64,000 bases of DNA from Dawidia cretensis (GTDB lineage: Bacteria > Bacteroidota > Bacteroidia > Cytophagales > Cyclobacteriaceae). The notes under the pieces were generated by a model. It made no database searches and was not told the origin of the DNA. It was given only the letters and a program-made list of their open reading frames with translations. Positions 34,767 to 42,971 of this stretch are shown here, piece by piece. The stretch lies in assembly GCF_018598175.1 (NCBI RefSeq), contig NZ_JAHESE010000004.1:212236-276235 (forward strand), in the 5' to 3' direction. The position numbers and the translations under genes were made by a program. Every line of letters begins with the position of its first letter. Positions within the stretch are counted from its first letter, which is position 1.

Positions 34767-34871
34767 TTACCTCCCTTTGCGGAATATGGCCTTGAATATC
34801 AGGATAAAAGCAATCCCGCCGATGCACATAATAAGCAGTACTTCAGGGGTTATTTGGTCGACGGCATGCAT
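34767..34871 (-). CDS. Probable 34-residue single-helix membrane peptide
   Basis: ATG to TAA frame of 34 codons. Residues 11-26 are strongly hydrophobic (VLLIMCIGGIAFILIF), preceded by acidic D5 and E10 and followed by K-A-I-F-R-K-G-R, so the topology would be N-out, C-in. It lies alone between the SMP-30 gene and the DUF2807 gene, followed by a hairpin. No homologue was recalled. It may be a small membrane protein or chance; the acidic-helix-basic layout and terminator favour a real gene moderately. Confidence 0.45.
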   Translation of the reverse strand: MHAVDQITPEVLLIMCIGGIAFILIFKAIFRKGR

Positions 34872-34918
34872 CCGGAAAAGCGGTTTTAGAGATGATCAGT
34901 AAAGTGTAGGGCCTGGCC

Positions 34919-35914
34919 TTAGTCACGCAAATGTACGCGTACCACGTGCATATCCGCCGTCATAAACAGAGTTTTCTCATCGGCCGTCAGGGCGCAGTTC
35001 GATACCGGCACCGGCATTTTGATCTTGCCCAGTACCTTGCCGGCACTGTTAAAGATCCAAAGTCCGCCCGGACCGCTGGCGAAGATATTGCCTTGCTTGT
35101 CGATCTTCAGGCCGTCGGGCAGTCCCTGTTCGGACTCCGCTGCTTTCGTAGCATCATAGAAGATCCGGGCATTTACGATCGAGTCGTTGTCGGCAATGTC
35201 GAACGCGTACCAGATGGCTTTCTTCGAGTCGGAGTTGGCGACGATGAACGTCTTGCCGCCGGGCAGAAAAGCAATGCCGTTCGGGCGCGTAAGCGAGTCT
35301 ACCGCGACCGTGGTCTTGCCATGCGACACGCGGTAGACGCCATTGATGGGTGTTTCTTTCGCGCTGTCCTGGTCGGACTGGGTAAGCAGACCGTAGGGCG
35401 GGTCAGTGAAGTATAGGTCACCGTTGGGGCGATACACGGCGTCATTGGGGCTGTTGAGCTTTTTGCCGCCGAGGGTGTCCGACAGGGTAACAAAGTTAGG
35501 TTGCGGGTTGCTGAGCGGTGCGGCCATCATCGCGATGCGGCGGTCGCCATGCTGGCAGAGTACCAGTTTTCCATCCAGGCTAAGCGTTAGGCCGTTGGAG
35601 CCCATCTCGCCGCCGCGGGGTGTCTCGCCGGTATAGCCGGAGGGTGTAAGGTACACTGATACACCCTTTCCTTCCGACCACTGGTGAATGGTGTTTTTGG
35701 GTACATCCGAGAAAATTAGTGTCTTGGTCTCTTCGAGCCAGAGAGGGCCTTCGCTCCACTCAAAGCCTGATGCAATCACCTCTGGCTGTGTGCCCCGTTG
35801 TATAATGGCGTCCAGGGACGGGTCGAGGCGTTCTACGGTGCCGATGGGACCGGTTTCTTTGGAAGTACAGGCTGCCAGGAGAAGAAACATAGCGGATAGG
35901 GTTACGTATTTCAT
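34919..35914 (-). CDS. SMP-30/gluconolactonase-like lipoprotein
   Basis: A 331-residue lipoprotein (lipobox LLAAC, Cys16) with a six-bladed beta-propeller of the SMP-30/gluconolactonase/LRE group. Typical metal-site segments are FEWSEGPLWLEE (Glu), LNSPNDAVYRPNGDLYFTDPPYG (Asn and Asp) and TRPNGIAFLPG, followed by GLPDGLKID. Members hydrolyse sugar lactones using one divalent metal. Cell location would be the periplasmic face of a membrane. No sugar pathway genes are adjacent, so the lactone is unknown. Confidence 0.92.
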   Translation of the reverse strand: MKYVTLSAMFLLLAACTSKETGPIGTVERLDPSLDAIIQRGTQPEVIASGFEWSEGPLWLEETKTLIFSDVPKNTIHQWSEGKGVSVYLTPSGYTGETPRGGEMGSNGLTLSLDGKLVLCQHGDRRIAMMAAPLSNPQPNFVTLSDTLGGKKLNSPNDAVYRPNGDLYFTDPPYGLLTQSDQDSAKETPINGVYRVSHGKTTVAVDSLTRPNGIAFLPGGKTFIVANSDSKKAIWYAFDIADNDSIVNARIFYDATKAAESEQGLPDGLKIDKQGNIFASGPGGLWIFNSAGKVLGKIKMPVPVSNCALTADEKTLFMTADMHVVRVHLRD

Positions 35915-36029
35915 ACAGGCTAAGGTTAGGCATCAAACGATTGTGCTGGTAAAGTAAGCCCGATCGGGGTATCCTCCAAGGGGCCGGCAGGTTTTTTGCG
36001 CCGGGGCGTGATCTTCGGGGGTTTGTGCT

Positions 36030-36037
36030 TACTTTTG
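36030..36037 (+). promoter_or_regulatory. Bacteroidota -7 element before the flippase gene
   Basis: TACTTTTG, identical to the -7 box at 17027-17034, located 20 bases before the GTG at 36058. It lies inside a longer reading frame starting at 36025 and therefore supports the later start. Confidence 0.45.
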
Positions 36038-36057
36038 CCCGCTATACCAGTGGCACC

Positions 36058-37509
36058 GTGCGCATCAGTAAAGGGTTCATTAAGAGTTCGTTGATCTATA
36101 CCGTGGCAGGCATGCTGCCCATGGCGAGCGCGGTGATCCTCATGCCGTTTTACCTCCGTTACTTGCCTGGCGAACTGTACGGTGTGGGAATGACCTGCCT
36201 GGCGTTTTCGGTATTGGTGCAGATCCTCGCGTCGTATAGCTTTGATACTTCGTTATATGTAACCTATCATGAGCTCAAGCACGACCGCGCACGCCTGGGC
36301 ACCTATGTCAGCTCCGCGTTTATTTTTATGCTGCTATTAGGTGCCGTGCTGACAGTATTTTTTGCGCTCAGCGGTGAGTTCATTTTTACGTATTTCATCA
36401 AGGGGAAAGAACTTTCGTTTTATCCCTATGGTTTGATCTCCGTGGGGATCGGTGTATTTCAGGCGATCTTCAAAGTGCACAGCAACCTGCTGCAGACACG
36501 CGAGAAATCAGAGACATACCTGTGGGCCAATGTCATCAATTTTACGATTATTGCCGCAGCGTCGATTACGGGTATGGTACTTTTTCCAAATACCCTGGTC
36601 GGTCCGTTAGGTGGTCGGCTGCTGGCGGGTGGCCTGATGACCTTATGGGTGCTCTTTCGTGTATTCCGCGCGTATGGATGGCACGTCAAAAGTCCCTGGC
36701 AGCAGACGTCGGCCCGGTTTAATGCCCTGGCGTTTGTATACCAGGTCCTGCAGTGGGTAATCAATTACTTCGACCGGCTGATGATCGCCGCCTACTTTAC
36801 TTTTTCGATGGTGGCGACCTATGACTTTGCCATCAAGTGCCTGGTGCCGGTGGAGCTCATGCTTAACGGATTAAACAGCACCATTGGTCCCAAGGTAGTG
36901 AAGCGTATGAACGAGCAAACGGTCAAGACCGCTACCCAGGAGATTAATCGTTATTACTATGGCCTGGTGTCGGTTGTACTGTTGGTGCTATGCTTGTCCA
37001 TCGCTTTTATCCCCTCGATTTTAGCGCCGCTTGTCAAGAAAAATAGTTATGCCAGCGAGGCCCTGCCGTATATACCGTATATCGCCGTGATCTTTATTTT
37101 CCGCGCGATGCGCCTGTATTTTGTCACACCGTATACCATCTTGAAAAAGATGGGTACCCTCACGGTGATTAACGTTTTTGTCTCGGCATTGAAGATCGGC
37201 CTGATGGTCGTACTCATCTCGCGGTGGCAGCTGTACGGCATTGTGGCATCGGCGGTATTGGCCTATGCGGTCGAGCTGGTGTTGCTGTGGTATAATCTGC
37301 GGCACGACTATGAGATGCGTTTTAATGCCTTTAAATTATTTGTCGCTCCACTGCTGATGTTCGCGGTCATCGTGATCAGCGAGCCGTTGCTGGGTATCCA
37401 TTATCCGCTACCGGTGCATCTGGGCTATGGCATATTGTGTACAGGGCTGTTGTACGCAGCGTACCGCAACGAAATAAAACTGATTGACCCATTTAAAATA
37501 CTAAAATAA
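36058..37509 (+). CDS. Polysaccharide/lipid flippase of the MOP (Wzx-like) superfamily
   Basis: About 483 residues with 12-14 predicted membrane helices. The N-terminus SLIYTVAGMLPMASAVILMPFYLRYLPGELYGVGMTCLAFSVLVQILASYSFDTSLYVTYHE is typical of oligosaccharide flippases that move lipid-linked glycans across the inner membrane. GTG at 36058 is preferred; GTG at 36025 would place the promoter element inside the gene. It is followed 2 bases later by the asparagine-synthetase-like gene, so the two act together, perhaps in making a surface glycan that carries an amide-linked group. Confidence 0.85.
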   Translation: MRISKGFIKSSLIYTVAGMLPMASAVILMPFYLRYLPGELYGVGMTCLAFSVLVQILASYSFDTSLYVTYHELKHDRARLGTYVSSAFIFMLLLGAVLTVFFALSGEFIFTYFIKGKELSFYPYGLISVGIGVFQAIFKVHSNLLQTREKSETYLWANVINFTIIAAASITGMVLFPNTLVGPLGGRLLAGGLMTLWVLFRVFRAYGWHVKSPWQQTSARFNALAFVYQVLQWVINYFDRLMIAAYFTFSMVATYDFAIKCLVPVELMLNGLNSTIGPKVVKRMNEQTVKTATQEINRYYYGLVSVVLLVLCLSIAFIPSILAPLVKKNSYASEALPYIPYIAVIFIFRAMRLYFVTPYTILKKMGTLTVINVFVSALKIGLMVVLISRWQLYGIVASAVLAYAVELVLLWYNLRHDYEMRFNAFKLFVAPLLMFAVIVISEPLLGIHYPLPVHLGYGILCTGLLYAAYRNEIKLIDPFKILK

Positions 37510-37511
37510 CG

Positions 37512-39272
37512 ATGGCCGGATTTGTAGGCGCCTGTAGTCGTGCATTGTCTGTCACCGAGGCTTCCGTGGCCCGCGCGGCACAAATGACTGTATACTCTCC
37601 GAAGGCTACCGAGGTTCCTGTCTTCGCCGATCGCGCGCTGATCGTGCACCGGTCGTTCTTTGGCTTTTTAGAAACCACACGAAACCATGCTCAAGCCGGT
37701 GGCCTGCACGCGTGGGTTGACGGTGAGATCTACAACCAGGCGGAGCTGGCAACCGCCCCCGGCGAAGTATTTGCCGACACGCTCTTGCGGCACTATCGCG
37801 ACGGCCGTTTAGAGCAATTGCTGGCCCGCGTAGACGGTGTATACATTGCCTTGCTGTACGATACCGACCGCCGGCAACTGCACGTCCTGGTCGATCGCTA
37901 TGGCCTGCGCCCGTTCTATCTGTACCACGGCCAGGGCCACCTGCTCTTTGGCGCGGAGGTAAAGTGTTTTCTCGAGCTCGAAACCTTTACACCCCGCATA
38001 CGTCGCGATGTAGTCGACAGCTTTATGCACCTGGAGCATTTCCTGGGCGACACCACCTGGTTCGAAGGTGTATGGGTAGCCGCGCCGTCCACGTGGTACA
38101 CCTACTCGCTGGACGACGATAGCCTGCGTCAGAAACGATACTGGACCTGGGCCGCGATGAAGCCCCGGACCCTGACACTGGATGAAGCCGCCGAAGAAAT
38201 GGGCATGCTACTGGACCAGGCCAACAAGTCACGCGCGATCCACGACGGCTATACGGTAGGCGTAGCGTTGAGTGGCGGCATGGATTCCCGCGCCATTCTC
38301 GCCGCGGTGCACGAGCAAAACCCACCCACCTATACCTTTGGCATTGAAGGCAGTGCGGATGTGGCGGTAGCCAAACAGGTCGTTGCCGTGGCCGGCGTTA
38401 CACACATAGCCTACGATACGCATGTCGACCACTGGCTGGAGCAGCGCTTCAGCGGCATCTGGAAGACCGACGGCATGTTTAACGTGTATCACATGCACTA
38501 CTCGCACCTCATGGACAAGATCGCTGCCGTGATGGATGTGAACCTGAGTGGATTCCTGGGCGATGCCGTGATCGGTGGCACCTACCTCAGCAAAAAAGGC
38601 AAGACCTTCCTGAGTCAACGCATTAATACGGAAGTCGCCAGACATTACTATGGTCCCTACTATACCCAGTGCGACCTGAACGACTCCTTCTTCGACCTCG
38701 ACAAAGTCGATCCCTACCTGTTCTACAACCGCGGCCGCCGCATGATCGGCATGGGCGCCGAGGAGGCCGCCAAGATCATACCACAGCGCGTGCCCTTTAT
38801 GGACAACAAGCTGATGGAGCTGTCGTACGCCTTACCCGACGCGTACCGCGTTAACAGCGGTGTATACTATCGCGCCCTGCTGCGCAAATACCCGGCGTTC
38901 TACGAAACCATACCCAACGCCTCGTCCGGCGTGCCGCTCACGGAGCATCCCACACTGGCGTATGCGCTGCGCAAGAAATACAACAAGCTGGTATATGCCG
39001 TAAAATACAAGCTGGGTATTCCGACCTCCTACACGGATGTATACAATTGGATCAAAGTACCCGAAACAGCCGCCGCGATCCGTCAGTTACTCGATCCCAA
39101 AACGGCCTTGTATGCACAATACACGTCGGATGATTACGTGACGAAGTTTCTGGAGCCGCACGTGCAGGGCAAGCACAACTATATGAAACAGGTCATGGGG
39201 GCCGTGACCGTGGAGATCTGGCTGCAGCAGGTGTTCAACAAAAAATACCGGCGGTACGAAGCGAAGCACTAA
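37512..39272 (+). CDS. Asparagine-synthetase-like ATP-dependent amide ligase lacking the glutaminase Cys
   Basis: A 586-residue relative of AsnB. The N-terminal Ntn-hydrolase domain (1-190) keeps the fold segments WVDGEIYNQAEL, FADTLLRHYRDG and LLVDRYGLRPFYLY-type sequence, but the chain begins M-A-G-F, so the catalytic Cys2 is Ala. The C-terminal synthetase domain has the ATP pyrophosphatase loop S254-G-G-M-D-S259 and FLGDAVIGG. Thus it probably adenylates a carboxylate and joins it to ammonia or another amine without using glutamine, as in beta-lactam synthetase or lasso-peptide cyclases. It is coupled to a flippase gene. Confidence 0.85.
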   Translation: MAGFVGACSRALSVTEASVARAAQMTVYSPKATEVPVFADRALIVHRSFFGFLETTRNHAQAGGLHAWVDGEIYNQAELATAPGEVFADTLLRHYRDGRLEQLLARVDGVYIALLYDTDRRQLHVLVDRYGLRPFYLYHGQGHLLFGAEVKCFLELETFTPRIRRDVVDSFMHLEHFLGDTTWFEGVWVAAPSTWYTYSLDDDSLRQKRYWTWAAMKPRTLTLDEAAEEMGMLLDQANKSRAIHDGYTVGVALSGGMDSRAILAAVHEQNPPTYTFGIEGSADVAVAKQVVAVAGVTHIAYDTHVDHWLEQRFSGIWKTDGMFNVYHMHYSHLMDKIAAVMDVNLSGFLGDAVIGGTYLSKKGKTFLSQRINTEVARHYYGPYYTQCDLNDSFFDLDKVDPYLFYNRGRRMIGMGAEEAAKIIPQRVPFMDNKLMELSYALPDAYRVNSGVYYRALLRKYPAFYETIPNASSGVPLTEHPTLAYALRKKYNKLVYAVKYKLGIPTSYTDVYNWIKVPETAAAIRQLLDPKTALYAQYTSDDYVTKFLEPHVQGKHNYMKQVMGAVTVEIWLQQVFNKKYRRYEAKH

Positions 39273-39293
39273 AACAACCTCAACAAGCACGCC

Positions 39294-39488
39294 ATGAACG
39301 GAACCATACGCGCCAACATCAAGCCCGGCAGCCACGTCAGGATCGTCCTCAAGAAAGACCAGCGCACGGGCACCCTCACCGAAGGCATCGTCAAAGACCT
39401 GCTGACATCCGCCCCCAAACACCACCGCGGCATCAAGGTACGCCTGCAAGACGGCCAGATCGGCCGCGTACAGGAAATTTTAGAATAA
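39294..39488 (+). CDS. YwbE-family protein
   Basis: A 64-residue protein almost wholly made of the YwbE (DUF2196) domain: GTIRANIKPGSHVRIVLKKDQRTGTLTEGIVKDLLT followed by HHRGIKVRLQDGQIGRVQEI. The fold is a small beta barrel; function is unknown, with RNA or nucleic-acid binding suspected by some annotations. It lies 21 bases after the ligase gene and 11 bases before the J-domain gene, so co-transcription is likely but may be incidental. Confidence 0.9.
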   Translation: MNGTIRANIKPGSHVRIVLKKDQRTGTLTEGIVKDLLTSAPKHHRGIKVRLQDGQIGRVQEILE

Positions 39489-39499
39489 CCCGCTTTAAA

Positions 39500-40201
39500 A
39501 TGCCTACGCCGCCTATCCACCCCGTGCCCATTGCAGAGCCTTCGGCCGATGGCCTGGAGCAGGAAGTGCTGCGCCTGGAGGCGGAGCTGCAACAAGCGGA
39601 AGCAACGCTTAATACTTTCGAGCAAACTGTACGCGCGCAGCTGGGTGAGCAGATCCGGCAAATGCGCGCACTGACGGATCTATACAAAGCACAAAAGACG
39701 GCCAAGAAGGAAAAGCGTCGTGAGCAGAAGCGGCGAGGAAAGAACTATCAAGAGCCGCAGGGTTTGTTGAAGGCAAGGAGGGAAGAGGAGGAGCTGGCGA
39801 GCGACGACCCTGCTGAATTGAAGCGGTTATACCGCGAGGCGATTGTACAGGTACATCCGGATAAATTTCCAGCGGCAAGCGAAGCGGAGGGGAAACAGGC
39901 GGCGGCATTGACCACGCATCTGAATGCGTTGTATGAGCGTGGAGATTTAGAAGCGTTGCGTGATTTTCATGAGCACATTCTCGGAGAGCATCCCCTGCGG
40001 CATACGGCATATGTGGCGGGAAACGCCACACACAATTTCTTACTGCGCAAGAAGGAGCAGTTGGCGGCTGCGTTAGCGGAATTGCTTCAATCGCAAAGTT
40101 ATCAGCTGGCGGTTACACCCGATCGTGATGAGCTTATGGATGAGCTGCGCGAGCAGTTTGAGCAGAAGATTGTGCAGCTCAAGAAACGCACGCGGCAATA
40201 G
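39500..40201 (+). CDS. Coiled-coil protein with internal J-domain
   Basis: A 233-residue soluble protein. Residues 18-75 form a heptad-rich coiled coil ending in a very basic stretch (TAKKEKRREQKRRGK). Residues 104-160 resemble a J-domain: LKRLYREAIVQVHPDKF with HPD at 119-121, the motif that stimulates Hsp70 ATPase. The C-terminal 60 residues are helical and charged. No Gly/Phe or zinc region, so it is a type III J-protein that would recruit DnaK to a specific client. Client unknown. Confidence 0.8.
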   Translation: MPTPPIHPVPIAEPSADGLEQEVLRLEAELQQAEATLNTFEQTVRAQLGEQIRQMRALTDLYKAQKTAKKEKRREQKRRGKNYQEPQGLLKARREEEELASDDPAELKRLYREAIVQVHPDKFPAASEAEGKQAAALTTHLNALYERGDLEALRDFHEHILGEHPLRHTAYVAGNATHNFLLRKKEQLAAALAELLQSQSYQLAVTPDRDELMDELREQFEQKIVQLKKRTRQ

Positions 40202-40245
40202 TAACAATCATAACGAGTAAGGTAAAGAGGCCACCCACCTAAGGC

Positions 40246-40465
40246 GGCTGGCGCAAGTTTTAGCACCGAGCGTTAGCGCAGGTGCGGAACTTGTGCCTAA
40301 AACTGAATGCAGTCTCTAGACTGTCGGGTAACCCCCGCAGGGGGGCAACCCGTTTATTGGCCCCACGTCTTTACCTTATCCCACGGCGGTTAATAAACTG
40401 CCGGCAGTTGTAGTCATCCCGACAGGGTCGGGACGCCAGCAATGCAATTGCATTGGGCTCCGCCC
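40246..40465. repeat. Hairpin-packed intergenic element
   Basis: Between the convergent J-domain and AEC genes. In order: arms 40250-40267 and 40281-40297 (imperfect, about 13 matches); nested hairpin 40325-40352 with CCCCC/GGGGG core; perfect palindrome AACTGCCGGCAGTT at 40396-40409; stem TCCCGAC/GTCGGGA at 40417-40433; perfect 16-base palindrome CAATGCAATTGCATTG at 40440-40455; and GGGC/GCCC at 40455-40465. The left end repeats 15 bases found at 3673. Resembles a REP-like cluster, but no transposase or RAYT gene is near. Confidence 0.65.
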
Positions 40466-40479
40466 AACACTCAATCTAA

Positions 40480-41589
40480 CTACGACGCCGTCATATTCTC
40501 CCGCCGCTCCTCCTGATACACCTGCGACAACCTTGTCGACACCACCGTCGTCACAACAGCCAGCGCCAGCAACACTCCCGCGCAAATAAATACATTCGTC
40601 GCCCCGGCGAAGAAATCCCCCGAAGCATAGATGGCGAGAATCTGAATCACCGAAAACGGCATCGAGCACGCCAGCACATTCATTGCAAAATCCTGATCAA
40701 ACGTCTTGACCGCATTGTTCGCCTCCAGCTTACTCACGGCCGCCATATGCGCACATGGCCAGAAGCTACAGGCGCTCTGCGGAAACACCACAATCAACAG
40801 AATAGTCGGTATATCACTCACAGGAAAAAGTACGAGCAACGCCCCACTGATCAAATAGGCCACGCCCGACCGAAAGAACAGAAACGAAAAGATCGTCCGC
40901 ACCTGTTCCCACGTGAGCCGCATGGACATGCCGATGAACAAAAGGACCAGCGGCGTCATCATGATACTCAGCCGGTCAACGCTCAAGCGAATAAACTCCG
41001 GAAAGGCGTTATAGCCAAGCCCCAGTCCCAACATCAACAGCGCCGTTACAATCACAATGTTCACGGGCTCGTTCACGAGGGAGAGTAGCAGGTCTTTCAC
41101 TTTGCTGCGGCCGTTGGCGGTATGATGTTTATTGTTTTCGTAGTACCACTTCATGGCGATGGTATACGAGATGATGAGTACAAAGATTTTATTCCCTACG
41201 TCGGCTAAGGCAGCCATCGCCAAAGGCCCCTGCCCGCTATACTCCATGATGAACGGAAAACAGGAAAGCCCCGGCGCCAGGGAGGGTATGAGCATGATGA
41301 GTGTGCGATATTGATTCACCGGGATGTTGAACACCGGCCGCAGGGGCAGCTTGTCAATGAGCAAGTGCATGATGATGTTAAAGCCCAACGAAAGAATGGG
41401 AATGATGATCAGGTCGGATTTAAAATCGATCTGGAGCAGGGCGATAAAAATGGTGGCCGGCAGGGCCAGGCTTAGAATTAGTGTTTTGATGCCGTCGCGC
41501 TGTTCTTTGCTCCTGATCTTGTTTCGGAACAGATAGCCTATGAAAATAAGCAGCAGTAACGATATAGTCTTGGTGGTGGCAGAGCTCAT
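40480..41589 (-). CDS. AEC-family permease
   Basis: A 369-residue membrane protein with about ten helices in two five-helix bundles, as in auxin-efflux-carrier (AEC) family and bile-acid-like permeases. Helix starts such as TISLLLLIFIGYLFRNKI and LILSLALPATIFIALLQIDF, and the C-terminal bundle with LLIVVFPQSACSFWPCAHMAAVSK, fit. AEC members export or import organic acids and similar small metabolites. It stands alone on the reverse strand with the hairpin-rich element after it. Substrate unknown. Confidence 0.8.
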   Translation of the reverse strand: MSSATTKTISLLLLIFIGYLFRNKIRSKEQRDGIKTLILSLALPATIFIALLQIDFKSDLIIIPILSLGFNIIMHLLIDKLPLRPVFNIPVNQYRTLIMLIPSLAPGLSCFPFIMEYSGQGPLAMAALADVGNKIFVLIISYTIAMKWYYENNKHHTANGRSKVKDLLLSLVNEPVNIVIVTALLMLGLGLGYNAFPEFIRLSVDRLSIMMTPLVLLFIGMSMRLTWEQVRTIFSFLFFRSGVAYLISGALLVLFPVSDIPTILLIVVFPQSACSFWPCAHMAAVSKLEANNAVKTFDQDFAMNVLACSMPFSVIQILAIYASGDFFAGATNVFICAGVLLALAVVTTVVSTRLSQVYQEERRENMTAS

Positions 41590-41661
41590 GCGTAAAATCT
41601 TCTCAAACGAATGGTGATAAAAATAGTGACCCGAGCGAGCGCGTATCTGCGCTCCCTGGAC

Positions 41662-41720
41662 GGGGCGGCGGCTATTACCGCCGCCCCTTTACAGGAGACG
41701 ATCCCCTCCGGTTGGATCGT
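41662..41720 (-). terminator. Tandem hairpins after the receptor-aminotransferase operon
   Basis: ACGATCC/GGATCGT (41698-41720) lies first after the aminotransferase stop on the reverse strand; then a 10-base-pair perfect GC stem GGGGCGGCGG/CCGCCGCCCC with 6-base loop (41662-41687). Either could end transcription. Confidence 0.65.
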
Positions 41721-41741
41721 ACTCTGTCCGTACAGCTTTTG

Positions 41742-42926
41742 TTAGCTGACGATTTCGTTTAGCGTCTTGACAAAGAGCTTGAGCTCATCCATGGTGCCAA
41801 TGCTCACGCGCCCGTAGGGCTTACCATGAATGTCATAGCCACGTATACCCACACCCTTTGCCAGCATGCCGTCCATCATTTGCTTGACGGGCATCTGCAG
41901 CGGGAACAACACAAAGCTGGTATACGACGGGATGGGATTGAGCCCGGCTTTCTTCAACTCCTGGAAGACATACTCGCGGTTCTTTTTAGTGTTGGTGCGG
42001 GTGAACATTTGGAACTCGGTATCCTGCATGCTGGCCAACGCGCCTTCGAGCGATGTTACGCTAATGCCCATTTCGGTACGAACAAGATCCTGGATCATCT
42101 TCACACGCTCGGGCTTGGCGATCATGTAGCCGATGCGCAGGCCGGCCATGCCGTGGATCTTGGAGAACGTGCGGCTGATGATCACGTCATGGCCTTCTTT
42201 TACCAGGCTCACCGCCGTTTGAGATTCCGGTGCGTCGAGCAGCTCGAGGTAGGCTTCGTCGATAAAGATCGGCGCCTTCGAGGCTACCTGGCGGCAGAAG
42301 GTTTGGATCTCGGCGATCGGTGTGAGTGTACCCGTCGGGTTGTTGGGATTGCAGATATAGACCAGTTTCGTTTGTGCATCGACGGCGCCGGCCATGGACG
42401 TCAGGTCGTGTGCGTAGTCGGCCCGCAGCGGTATATTCTTCCAGGTGGCACCGATCGACGTGGCGGTGTTGACCAGCGACATGTAAGAGGGGTCTGCAGA
42501 AATGACGTTGCCGCCGTTACGACAAAGCGCAAAGGCCACTTTCTCCAATACATCGGTAGACCCCGGTGCGAGCAGAATGTTCTCTTTGGCCACGCCTTCT
42601 TTCTCTGCCAGGATCTCGATCATCTTCAGGCAGCTGCTGTATACATAGCGGTTGCCTTTGGCAGCGGCCAGGCCGATGGCGGCAACCGCTTTCTTGGAAG
42701 GGCCCCAGGGATTCTCGTTGGCCAGCAAACGGGCCTTGAGATTTTCCATGTCGGGCGGCGCGATGTGATATTGCTCCAGCAGATGATAGTTCCCTTTGAA
42801 CGGCGCCATACCAAAGGCGGGCTTTGCCAGGAGCGACTCGGAGAGTGTCATACCCGTCAAGACGGCGCCGGCCGTTACCGTGCTGCGTTTCAACCATGCT
42901 CTTCTGCTAATACCGGGTGTTGTCAT
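41742..42926 (-). CDS. Tat-exported HisC-like PLP aminotransferase
   Basis: A 394-residue fold-type I aminotransferase resembling histidinol-phosphate aminotransferase: ANENPWGPS near the start of the mature protein, LAPGSTDVLEKVAFALC, YICNPNNPTG, FIDEAYLEL and the PLP lysine in SRTFSKIHGMAGLRIGY. Unusually, the N-terminus is a twin-arginine signal (S-R-R-A-W-L-K, Arg8-Arg9, then a hydrophobic stretch and A-K-P-A), so the folded PLP enzyme should be exported. The start at 42926 was chosen to place the Tat motif near the N-terminus. It follows a TonB receptor and a lipoprotein in one operon. Confidence 0.88.
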   Translation of the reverse strand: MTTPGISRRAWLKRSTVTAGAVLTGMTLSESLLAKPAFGMAPFKGNYHLLEQYHIAPPDMENLKARLLANENPWGPSKKAVAAIGLAAAKGNRYVYSSCLKMIEILAEKEGVAKENILLAPGSTDVLEKVAFALCRNGGNVISADPSYMSLVNTATSIGATWKNIPLRADYAHDLTSMAGAVDAQTKLVYICNPNNPTGTLTPIAEIQTFCRQVASKAPIFIDEAYLELLDAPESQTAVSLVKEGHDVIISRTFSKIHGMAGLRIGYMIAKPERVKMIQDLVRTEMGISVTSLEGALASMQDTEFQMFTRTNTKKNREYVFQELKKAGLNPIPSYTSFVLFPLQMPVKQMMDGMLAKGVGIRGYDIHGKPYGRVSIGTMDELKLFVKTLNEIVS

Positions 42927-42971
42927 GTTCTGTTTTTTTAGGTGGATTTGGGATGTCATGTTCAGAGAAAA

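Noticed and set aside
40440-40455. 16-base palindrome as a plasmid or phage attachment site
   Set aside because: No integrase, tRNA gene or matching second copy was seen in the window.
41826-42941. 371-codon forward frame opposite the aminotransferase gene
   Set aside because: It is the antisense of a clear aminotransferase with all family motifs; His/Arg/Gly-rich composition is typical of antisense frames in GC-rich DNA.
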